In this document: piece by piece, positions 53,857 through 61,473 of the stretch
Layout of the letters: the number at the start of each line of letters is the position of its first letter
Position numbering within the stretch: the first letter of the stretch is position 1
Source of the DNA: Hirschia litorea
GTDB lineage: Bacteria; Pseudomonadota; Alphaproteobacteria; Caulobacterales; Hyphomonadaceae
Assembly: GCF_042665075.1 (NCBI RefSeq)
Contig: NZ_JBHTBR010000005.1
Location: 1,116,001-1,180,000, forward strand
Reading direction: 5' to 3'
Length of the DNA: 64,000 nt
The notes under the pieces: generated by a model
Database searches by the model: none
Seen by the model: the letters and a program-made list of their open reading frames with translations, nothing else
Told to the model about the DNA's origin: nothing
Program-made: the position numbers and the translations under genes

Positions 53857-53866
53857 TTGTATACAA
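53857..53866. promoter_or_regulatory. TTGTATACAA operator before TRAP operon
   Basis: Perfect palindrome followed by TTTACAA (extended form). The TTTACA at 53867-53872 with TAAAAA 16 bases later could be the promoter. It lies 55 bases before dctP. Confidence 0.6.
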
Positions 53867-53920
53867 TTTACAAATAAAGGTTGCTCAATAAAAATAATTT
53901 GGGGAGGCAATCCGGACATT

Positions 53921-54967
53921 ATGACTGGAACTCAAAAACGGCAAGAATGCCTGTTCTGGGTATATGTAGCTGTTTTTATTGCTGTAATTATATGGCTGGG
54001 CAGTCTCATATTCTCAAAAAAGCAAAATGATGTCGAGATATTACGCTTTGCGCACGTCTATGAAGTCGCGCATCCATTGCATGAAGGTGCTTTGAAAGTC
54101 GCTGAGGATGTCGCTGCCCAAAGTGGTGGGCGTGTTCAAATCCAAGTGTTTCCAGCTTCATCTCTGGGGAAAGAAACGGCTTTGAATGAAGCGCTGACTC
54201 TGGGTATTGTTGATATTATCTATACGGGCACCGGGTTTGCTGGATCTTCTTATGGTCCCATATCAATGACCGATTTCCCCTATACTTTGCGGAATTTAGA
54301 TCACTGGCGTTCTTATAAAAATAGTGATTTATTTCAAGAGCTTTCAGAAGGCTACAAGTCCGCAACACATGGAAATGAGGTCGCTGCTATTAGTTATTTT
54401 GGGACGCGTCAAATGTTGGCTGATAGGCCCATTTTGACACCCCAAGATATGAAGAATATGAAAATTCGCGTTCCTAACGCGCCAGCTTATGTGATGTTTC
54501 CCAAAGTCGTCGGGGCAAATCCTGCACCAATAGCTTTCTCTGAAGCCTATCTCGCGCTTCAGCAGGGGGTTGTAGATGGTTTGGAGAGTCCGCTGCAAGT
54601 GTTTCAAGCTAAACGCTTTTTTGAAGTACGTGACCATATTAGTCTTACCAGCCATATCATCAATTCAACGCTCACGATTGCATCTGGCAAGAGGTTAGAA
54701 GAGCTTGGAGAGGTTGATCGAGATATTGTCCGTAAAAACCTCTTATCCAGTGCTGACTGGGTAACTGAACAGGTGGAACTAACAGAATTAGAAATGGTAA
54801 ATTGGTTTAAAGATCAAGGTATTAGTATCCATGAAGTTGATACTAAGCCATTTCGTGATGCGGTTTTACCAGAACTTAGCAAACCGGGAATGCCTTTCCC
54901 GTCAGATATCTTTGCACGTTTGCAGGCGGTTCCAGATTTTGAAATAGGGGGTGAGGCAAATGAGTGA
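53921..54967 (+). CDS. TRAP transporter solute-binding subunit (DctP family)
   Basis: This 348-residue DctP-type binding protein begins with a hydrophobic N-terminal segment (about 12-32) that may be an uncleaved anchor. It then shows LRFAHVYEVAHPLHEGA and the substrate-carboxylate region KIRVPNAPAY, whose arginine normally salt-bridges an organic acid. LQQGVVDGLESPL follows. The ATG at 53921 is the first sensible start, though GGGGAGG lies 13 bases away, longer than usual; a frame from 53840 would run through the operator. It is first in an operon with dctQ, dctM and a PQQ dehydrogenase. A sugar acid such as an aldonate is the expected cargo. Confidence 0.87.
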   Translation: MTGTQKRQECLFWVYVAVFIAVIIWLGSLIFSKKQNDVEILRFAHVYEVAHPLHEGALKVAEDVAAQSGGRVQIQVFPASSLGKETALNEALTLGIVDIIYTGTGFAGSSYGPISMTDFPYTLRNLDHWRSYKNSDLFQELSEGYKSATHGNEVAAISYFGTRQMLADRPILTPQDMKNMKIRVPNAPAYVMFPKVVGANPAPIAFSEAYLALQQGVVDGLESPLQVFQAKRFFEVRDHISLTSHIINSTLTIASGKRLEELGEVDRDIVRKNLLSSADWVTEQVELTELEMVNWFKDQGISIHEVDTKPFRDAVLPELSKPGMPFPSDIFARLQAVPDFEIGGEANE

Positions 54968-55517
54968 TACCGAGCACAAAGCATTCGAACAGGATATTCA
55001 TTTGGATGGGCTGGATGTTGGCGACGATATCTCCGACGTTAATTGGATGGATGCGCTGCCCCTAATCGTTTTAGTGGTGTTAGTTGTCTTGGTCGCGGTC
55101 CAGTTTTTCACAAGATATGTGCTTAATGATAGCCTTGGGTGGACGGAAGAGATTGCAAGTTACTGTCTGATAATATTGAGCTTTTTAGGTGGTGTGTCTT
55201 GTGTCCGAAAGGGCAAACATATTTTTCTGGAATTCTTCTATAGATATATTCCCCGAAATAAAATCAAAGCGTTAGCTCTAAGTTCTGAGTGTATTACAGC
55301 TTTGTTTTTCTACAGCTTCTCAATTTTTACATTGGAGCTGTCTGATAAGACGTCCGGCCAAAACATGGTATCGGTCGATCTGCCCAAATCCATCATTTAT
55401 TATGTAGTGAGTGCTGGGGCATTCTTGATGGGAAGTTTTTCTCTCATCCGTATTATATCGCTTTATCGTGCGAGCGCCGAAGATGTGGCGCGCGATAAAC
55501 TTGATGTGCATATATAG
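54960..55517 (+). CDS. TRAP transporter small membrane subunit (DctQ family)
   Basis: This 185-residue protein has four hydrophobic segments: LIVLVVLVVLVAV, then SYCLIILSFLGGV, ITALFFYSFSIF and VVSAGAFLMGSFSL. FTRYVLNDSLGWTEEIASY is the usual DctQ mark. Its ATG overlaps the dctP end by eight bases with GGTGAGG before it. It forms the membrane complex with DctM. Confidence 0.87.
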   Translation: MSDTEHKAFEQDIHLDGLDVGDDISDVNWMDALPLIVLVVLVVLVAVQFFTRYVLNDSLGWTEEIASYCLIILSFLGGVSCVRKGKHIFLEFFYRYIPRNKIKALALSSECITALFFYSFSIFTLELSDKTSGQNMVSVDLPKSIIYYVVSAGAFLMGSFSLIRIISLYRASAEDVARDKLDVHI

Positions 55518-55529
55518 GGGAGGTAAATC

Positions 55530-56807
55530 ATGGAACTCCTTGTTTTATTTATACCTTTAGTCCTTTTGCTGCTTATGGGTGTGCCAGTTGCAGTATCTTT
55601 GGGGACAGCATCTTTAGCTTATATTTTAGTGGTGGGAATGCCAGAAGTCGTTGTGGTTCACACCATGATTAATGGTATTGATAGCTTTCCCTTGCTCGCA
55701 ATTCCTTTCTTTATCTTGGCCGGTCATTTGATGAATACTGGGGGAATTACGACGAAAATATTCAATTTTGCTAGAGCATTAGTCGGTTGGCTGCCGGGTG
55801 GGTTAGGGCATGTGAATGTGGGTGCGAGTGTGATATTTGCGGGCATGTCTGGGGCTGCTGTTGCTGATGCAGGTGGGCTTGGCAATGTGGAAATCAAGGC
55901 CATGAAGGATGCGGGGTATGATACTGACTTTTCAGTTGGCGTAACTGCGGCTTCATCAACTATCGGGCCAATTATTCCACCGTCCTTACCCCTTGTTATA
56001 TATGGTGTTATGGCGTCGGTGTCCGTTGGGGAATTGTTTGCTGCTGGGCTCGTTCCAGGGGTGATGATGGCCATATCTTTGATGGTTATGGTTGCTTGGA
56101 TATCAAAAAAGCGCGGATATCCGCGTGATACCAAGCTTGATTATTGTAATGTGTGGACCAGCTTCAAGGCCGCTGCTCTGCCTCTGCTTACCCCCTGCAT
56201 CATCATTGGTGGTATCTCGACGGGTGCCTTCACCCCGACTGAAGCAGCTGTGGCTGCCGTCTTCTATGCGCTTGCGCTGGGGTTGTTTGTTTATCGCTCG
56301 TTAAATTGGAAGCATTTGGTTCGCGTCTGTGTCGATACAGTTGAAACGACAGCTTCAATTTTGATGATTGTAGCTGCGGCTGCAATTTTTGCGTGGATAC
56401 TTTCTGCCAACCAAGCGGCCACAATTTTAGGCGATACTCTTTTGAGTATCTCAGATAACAAAACCGTGGTTCTGCTTTTGATAATGCTAATGGTTTTGTT
56501 GATAGGGTTGTTTATGGAAACAATCGCGGCGATTACCATTCTTGTGCCTGTATTGCTGCCTGTAGCAGAAACGGTTGGCATTGATCCTGTGCATTTGGGA
56601 ATAATCATCATTTTGAACTTGATGATTGGTTTGCTTACACCGCCTGTGGGGATGGTTTTGTTCGTCCTATCGGATGTTGCAAAAGTGCGGTTTGAAGATT
56701 GTGTGCGCGCGACTATGCCATTTCTTGTTCCACTGGTTATTGTATTGATGTTAGTTGCGTTGGTGCCGAGTGTTGCAATGTGGTTACCACAAGCCCTTTA
56801 CCGTTAA
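55530..56807 (+). CDS. TRAP transporter large membrane subunit (DctM family)
   Basis: This is a 425-residue multi-spanning permease of the DctM family with FPLLAIPFFILAGHLM, GMSGAAVADAGGLG and the sodium/substrate region TIGPIIPPSLPLVIYG. It imports the acid bound by DctP using a sodium gradient. GGGGAGGT precedes the ATG, 12 bases after dctQ. Only six bases separate its stop from the extended frame of the next gene. Confidence 0.92.
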   Translation: MELLVLFIPLVLLLLMGVPVAVSLGTASLAYILVVGMPEVVVVHTMINGIDSFPLLAIPFFILAGHLMNTGGITTKIFNFARALVGWLPGGLGHVNVGASVIFAGMSGAAVADAGGLGNVEIKAMKDAGYDTDFSVGVTAASSTIGPIIPPSLPLVIYGVMASVSVGELFAAGLVPGVMMAISLMVMVAWISKKRGYPRDTKLDYCNVWTSFKAAALPLLTPCIIIGGISTGAFTPTEAAVAAVFYALALGLFVYRSLNWKHLVRVCVDTVETTASILMIVAAAAIFAWILSANQAATILGDTLLSISDNKTVVLLLIMLMVLLIGLFMETIAAITILVPVLLPVAETVGIDPVHLGIIIILNLMIGLLTPPVGMVLFVLSDVAKVRFEDCVRATMPFLVPLVIVLMLVALVPSVAMWLPQALYR

Positions 56808-56855
56808 CTGTGTTTGAGAAATAAAACTAGAAACCTATTTGGGGACGTAAGGATT

Positions 56856-58310
56856 ATGAACATGCCTAAAGCTAAGTTTTTTCTGCCGCTTACAAGCCTT
56901 CTTGCTGGTGTGTGTCTTGCGCCAATGGCGTCTGCGCAAGTCAATAATGGAATCGGTGCTGTTAAGCAGATTTATCAAGAAAATTGTGCTGCATGTCATG
57001 GGGAGAATCTGAAAGGTGCGATCGGCCCATCTTTATTGGACGAGGTGTGGATACACGGAAACTCAAACAAGCAGATAACGCACAGTATTGCCCAAGGGTA
57101 TCCGGAAAAGGAAATGCCAGGGTTCGCAGAGATATTGTCGGATGATGAGATCCGCTCTCTTGTAATTTATATGGCAGAAGAAAAGTCACTGGCGGAAAAG
57201 AGTTCTGAAACCAAAACGCAAGTGTCACCTGATCATGTTTATAGCTCGCAATATGCAAATTTTAAGCTTGAGCCTGTGATTAAAACCAAAGGTGAAATCT
57301 GGAGCATGGAATTCTTGCCTGATGGTTCCTTTTTTGCGACTGAGTTGAAGGGAAAATTGCTGCAAATTTCCAAGGATGGAAAAGCGAAAAGCGTCAAGAA
57401 AATACCTAAAGTCTGGGCCAAGGGGCAGGGCGGTTTGCTGGACGTGAAGTTGCATCCAAATTATGCAGAGAATGGCTGGGTATATTTGTCTATGGCTGTG
57501 AAGGCGGGCAAAAATAGCGCGGGTTCAGATATCGGCATGACGCAGATTGTTCGTGGCCGCGTAATAGATGGGTGTTGGGAAGATCAGGAGATACTTTTCC
57601 AGTTTAAACCTGAGCATGCGACAGCACCTAATCATCACTTTGGGTCACGTATCGAGTTTTTTGACGGGTATTTGTATTTTTCCGTCGGTGAGCGTGGTGA
57701 CCAAGACAAGGCTCAATTACTCGATTGGCCTCACGGAAAAATACACAGGCTTCACGATGATGGCCGCGTACCAGAGGATAATCCATTTGTAGATGTTGAA
57801 GGGGCATATCCATCAATATGGAGTTATGGGCACCGCAACCCACAAGGGATGACAGTTGGTGGGCCTGATGGGGCATTATATACAACTGAGCATGGGCCAC
57901 GTGGTGGAGATGAATTGAACCGACCTGAGCGCGGTAAAAATTATGGTTGGCCGGTTATAACTTACGGCATGAATTATGATGGGACGGCTGTAACTGCGCT
58001 TACGGCGAAAGACGGGATGGAGCAGCCATTACATTACTGGGTGCCATCCATTGCGACAGCTGGACTGACGTCTGTGGAAAGTGAAGATTTTGCAGATTGG
58101 AACGGAGATTTATTAGCAGCTGGCTTGCAGTCCGAGGAATTGCACAGGCTACGTGTTGATGGTAGCCGCGTTGTAGAGGATGAAATCTTATTTAAAGGAT
58201 TGGGCCGTATACGTGACGTGATCCAAGGTGCTGATGGCCATATCTATGCTGTGGTGAATGAAGAGCGCCGAGGGCCGAGTGTCGTGTATCGCCTTTTGCC
58301 TGTCGACTAA
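56856..58310 (+). CDS. Cytochrome c / PQQ-dependent sugar dehydrogenase fusion
   Basis: This 484-residue periplasmic protein has a signal peptide to about Ala27, a class I cytochrome c domain (about 30-115; haem motif CAACH at 44-48, likely Met ligand in KEMPGF), then a six-bladed propeller of the soluble glucose/sorbosone dehydrogenase type. The latter shows GQGGLLDVKLHP, SVGERGDQD, SYGHRNPQG and TEHGPRGGDE, the PQQ- and calcium-site motifs. It should oxidise an aldose to its lactone and pass electrons to the respiratory chain. The start is at 56856 after TAAGGA. Downstream of an acid-type TRAP transporter, it suggests periplasmic oxidation followed by uptake of the acid. Confidence 0.85.
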   Translation: MNMPKAKFFLPLTSLLAGVCLAPMASAQVNNGIGAVKQIYQENCAACHGENLKGAIGPSLLDEVWIHGNSNKQITHSIAQGYPEKEMPGFAEILSDDEIRSLVIYMAEEKSLAEKSSETKTQVSPDHVYSSQYANFKLEPVIKTKGEIWSMEFLPDGSFFATELKGKLLQISKDGKAKSVKKIPKVWAKGQGGLLDVKLHPNYAENGWVYLSMAVKAGKNSAGSDIGMTQIVRGRVIDGCWEDQEILFQFKPEHATAPNHHFGSRIEFFDGYLYFSVGERGDQDKAQLLDWPHGKIHRLHDDGRVPEDNPFVDVEGAYPSIWSYGHRNPQGMTVGGPDGALYTTEHGPRGGDELNRPERGKNYGWPVITYGMNYDGTAVTALTAKDGMEQPLHYWVPSIATAGLTSVESEDFADWNGDLLAAGLQSEELHRLRVDGSRVVEDEILFKGLGRIRDVIQGADGHIYAVVNEERRGPSVVYRLLPVD

Positions 58311-58331
58311 GATAAAAAATAGAAAGTTTTT

Positions 58332-60353
58332 ATGCGTTTAACGTTAAAATCACTCTTCGCGTCATGCATTAGTGCCGCGTTGACTATGCCTGCTTGGGCG
58401 CAAGCTGAACAGCAAGAAGTAATCGTCGTTTCGGCATCTCGCATGGGGGAGCCTCTCGATCAAATTGCGCAGAGTATCTCTGTTCTAGATCGAAGTGCAT
58501 TAAACCTTCAAAACGCTGATCATATATCTGAAGCATTGGCACTTGTGCCCGGTGTAGATTTACATCGTGGATCTGGTGCGGAGCATCTAACGGCTATCCG
58601 GTCGCCAATATTAACGGGCGGCGCGGGGGCTGGGTCATTTCTGTATCTACAAAACGGTGTTGCTTTGCGTTCGGCTGGTTTTGCGAATGTAAATGGGCTG
58701 TTTGATACGCATTATGATATTGCTGAACGTATCGAAGTTGTGCGCGGACCCTCTGGTGCGGTTTATGGTGCAAATGCCATTCATGGCGTGATCAATGTCA
58801 TCACACCGGATGCATCCGCTGAAGATAGTGTGATGGTCTCCGGAGACTCACAAAATAGATATAAAATGCAAGCTGTGACGACACATAGTTCTGGTGCACA
58901 TGGTTTTGTGATTGCGGCTTCTGGCATTACGGAGGCCGGCTATCGACAGAATGCGGGGCTCGATCAGCAAAAATTTACGCTGCGCCATCAATATGATGGG
59001 GCGGGTGTTGAAATTGATACCATTTTATCTGGATACAATCTGAACCAAGAAACTGCGGGTTTCATTTTCGGACGCGATGCTTTGAATGACCGTGATTTGC
59101 GCCGAGAGAATGAGTTTGAAGATGCTTATCGCGATGCAAAAGCAATCAATTTACAAAGTACGATTGGGTTTGATGTTTCCGATAAGGTTCGTGCGCAGAT
59201 TACACCTTATTATCGCTGGAACGAAATGGAGTTCTTGCAACATTTTTTACCGAGCCAAGCTGTTGAGAAAAACGCGCATCAAAGTATTGGGCTGCAATCA
59301 ACATTCTCGTATGAAGATGGGGCTGTATCTATACTCTCTGGTTTGGATTTGGAGCTTACAGAGGGGGAGCTTAGTGAGGTTCAATCTATTCCACGTGTTT
59401 TCTCTTACACACAAGGCACGCATTATGATTATGAGGTAGAAGCTTTCTCTGCTTCCGCCTTCGTTGAGGGTGAATATCAGTTTACTGATAAAACAAAACT
59501 TAAAGCAGCTGTTCGTGTCGATAATACAGCTTACAAATACGACAATCAGACAGATTCAGGGATAGTAGGTCGTTTTTTGAGACTTGATGATCGGGATGAT
59601 GATTTCGTCACGGTAAGTCCCAAATTATCACTTACGCATGCTTTTAGTGAAGATGTGACGGGATATGTTAATTACTCACATGGGGCGAGGCCGCCGCAAA
59701 CAGCAGATTTGTATCGCTTGCAAATAAGACAAGCTGACAATCCAGCTGAACCTGAAGAGATTGATGCTTTCGAGTTGGGGATGCGGGCTGATATTCATGA
59801 GCATTTACGGGTTGAGGCTGTGGCTTACCATATGGATAAGTCTAATTTTTTCTTCCGTGATGCGGATGGGTTTAATGTTAGCAATGGAAAAACACGCCAT
59901 CAGGGAATTGAACTAGATACCCAATTTAGACTTAGTTCATCATTGTCTTTATCAGCGGCGGTATCTTATGCGCGTCACACTTATCGTTTTGATCGCGATA
60001 CAGGAAATGAGTTTGAATCAATTCAATTTGGAGATGATATTGATACAGCGCCTCGTTTAAGTGCGAATGTGCGTGGGCAGTGGCAGGTGAATGATAGTAT
60101 AGGGCTCGCGCTAGAGTGGGTTTCACTGGATGAATACTACACCGATGCGGCAAATGCTCATAGTTATGAGGGGCATAATGTCTTGAATTTACGAACTAAT
60201 TTTGCGCTTAATTCGAATGTAGATTTAGGCGTTTCTATTCGTAACCTCACTGATGAATTATACGCGGAACGGGCTGATTACGCGTTTGGTGAAGACCGCT
60301 ATATGCCGGGAGAAACACGCACATTTGGAGTAAGTTTGCGGTTTAAGAACTAA
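58332..60353 (+). CDS. TonB-dependent receptor, small (673 residues)
   Basis: This receptor has a signal peptide ending PAWAQ, TonB box EVIVVSAS, a plug with RIEVVRGPSGAVYGANAIHGVINV, and a barrel ending TFGVSLRFKN. It is about half the size of the receptor at 42302 and of the siderophore/cobalamin/PQQ-receptor layout rather than the large oligosaccharide type. It follows the PQQ dehydrogenase by 21 bases in the same operon. Import of PQQ, the cofactor of its neighbour, or of a small sugar acid is plausible. The ribosome site is weak. Confidence 0.9.
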   Translation: MRLTLKSLFASCISAALTMPAWAQAEQQEVIVVSASRMGEPLDQIAQSISVLDRSALNLQNADHISEALALVPGVDLHRGSGAEHLTAIRSPILTGGAGAGSFLYLQNGVALRSAGFANVNGLFDTHYDIAERIEVVRGPSGAVYGANAIHGVINVITPDASAEDSVMVSGDSQNRYKMQAVTTHSSGAHGFVIAASGITEAGYRQNAGLDQQKFTLRHQYDGAGVEIDTILSGYNLNQETAGFIFGRDALNDRDLRRENEFEDAYRDAKAINLQSTIGFDVSDKVRAQITPYYRWNEMEFLQHFLPSQAVEKNAHQSIGLQSTFSYEDGAVSILSGLDLELTEGELSEVQSIPRVFSYTQGTHYDYEVEAFSASAFVEGEYQFTDKTKLKAAVRVDNTAYKYDNQTDSGIVGRFLRLDDRDDDFVTVSPKLSLTHAFSEDVTGYVNYSHGARPPQTADLYRLQIRQADNPAEPEEIDAFELGMRADIHEHLRVEAVAYHMDKSNFFFRDADGFNVSNGKTRHQGIELDTQFRLSSSLSLSAAVSYARHTYRFDRDTGNEFESIQFGDDIDTAPRLSANVRGQWQVNDSIGLALEWVSLDEYYTDAANAHSYEGHNVLNLRTNFALNSNVDLGVSIRNLTDELYAERADYAFGEDRYMPGETRTFGVSLRFKN

Positions 60354-60387
60354 ACTAAATAGCTTCTGAAGTGTTGGAAATAATGCA

Positions 60388-60421
60388 TACAAAAGAGCCC
60401 GTGAAAATGAATTCACGGGCT
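60388..60421 (-). terminator. Hairpin with minus-strand T tail
   Basis: AGCCCGTGAA (60396-60405) pairs with TTCACGGGCT (60412-60421); on the minus strand it is followed by CTTTTG. It sits just beyond the stop of the minus-strand frame at 60469, suggesting that a real gene once ended here. The plus side has no T run. Confidence 0.6.
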
Positions 60422-60468
60422 AGATGCTAAATGATGGGACGTAGGCGATAGGAAGAGGATTATCGCTA

Positions 60469-60807
60469 TTATTTAGCGACACCATCATTTAGATTGAGAA
60501 GAGGTTCATGCTTGAAATAGGGCGTGACGTCTTCATTTGAGACCTGAAAGCAATTGGCGAGCATCCATTTGAGATTGATGCCGATGCGCGGTGCTTGAGG
60601 TATTGTCCACGTGTATGCAATCTCTTTTTCTTCACCGTCGGCTGGTTTTGCGGGTGAGTTTGAAATTGCAAATGCATTGCTGGATGAAATTCCTGATGTG
60701 CCCTTTAGAGCGACTTCCTCATTGAGGAGTGCTGCACAACGTGATTTTGCATGGGGGATGGCGCGGCATGGAAAGCTGGATGAAGCTTTAAATGTTGTGA
60801 GTGACAT
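60469..60807 (-). other. Possible 3' remnant of a minus-strand gene
   Basis: A minus-strand frame of up to 112 codons ends at 60469, just before a terminator. Its last 60 residues (IPQAPRIGINLKWMLANCF and onward) read like real protein. The first half is low-quality and lies opposite another frame. No ribosome site or family was recognised. It may be the 3' end of a gene lost by deletion. Confidence 0.3.
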
Positions 60808-60898
60808 ATCCTCTAAGCGTGAAAAAATGCATGCAATCAGTCGTATCGTGCGGGTGATGATGCAGCCGGATATGAATGCGTTACTGCGTTATTTGTAG
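60611..60898 (+). other. Possible 3' remnant of a helical-repeat protein
   Basis: A plus-strand frame of 95 codons starting at GTG has a plausible second half (DFAWGMARHGKLDEALNV) of the helical-hairpin repeat sort. There is no ribosome site, and a stop lies just upstream. It overlaps the minus-strand frame at 60469-60807. At most one of the two is a functional gene; both may be fragments. Confidence 0.3.
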
Positions 60899-61029
60899 AC
60901 GTTGAAAAAAGTAGAATTTCCCTCCAAGGGCTTTGCAGCTTTATTTAGATTGCAAGCGCGTACCATTAGAGGAAGTGGGGGGGAAGTTGAATGAGCACGT
61001 GACCTTGATTTAATTTTCAACCTCTTTCG

Positions 61030-61299
61030 TTAGTTTTGCAATTTTTTAGCGAAGAGAGAATGAAAGAAACTTTTCAACCCCACTAAGTTATTTGCCCTAA
61101 AGATCTCATCTCCATCGGTCGCTGCTCTGGTTTGCCGGGAGGAGCTGAGTTCGATTTTATTCCTATGAATTGTATGGAGGAGGTGGCAACGCATACAGGC
61201 GTTCTGCTCGTTTATATTTTTGTTTGGAATTATAAGTGCTGCTTTAAAGCAACGCTTCCTACGTAAAACACCATATTGCTGATTGTGTATTGTTGACAA
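61030..61299 (-). other. Possible remnant of a small Cys/His (HNH-like) protein
   Basis: A minus-strand 89-codon frame contains NACMRCHLLHTIHRN, a CxxCH arrangement like the C-terminal zinc part of some small HNH-like proteins. The frame begins inside the operator at 61290 and has no clear ribosome site, so I read it as a fragment. The rest of 60899-61289 shows no gene. Confidence 0.25.
61290..61299. promoter_or_regulatory. TTGTTGACAA operator before last TonB receptor
   Basis: Perfect TTGTNNACAA site with embedded TTGACA, 175 bases before the receptor start. Its sequence equals the sites at 13270 and 42136. Confidence 0.55.
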
Positions 61300-61473
61300 T
61301 GTAAAGATTGGGCGTAGTTTGCCCCCCCGTTACTAAAGTCTGAGCTTGCGCGTTGACGAGGGAGTGTGTGCTCCGATGTTTGGTAACCAGCTGTTGGTGC
61401 CCCATTTTTATGCCAATTGCCAAAATTCAATAAGTGGACAGCTGTTTTTCTGAAATTGGGAGGAATATATATA

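Noticed and set aside
55724..56134. 136-codon minus-strand frame inside dctM
   Set aside because: Complement of membrane-protein codons; dctM motifs are decisive for the other strand.
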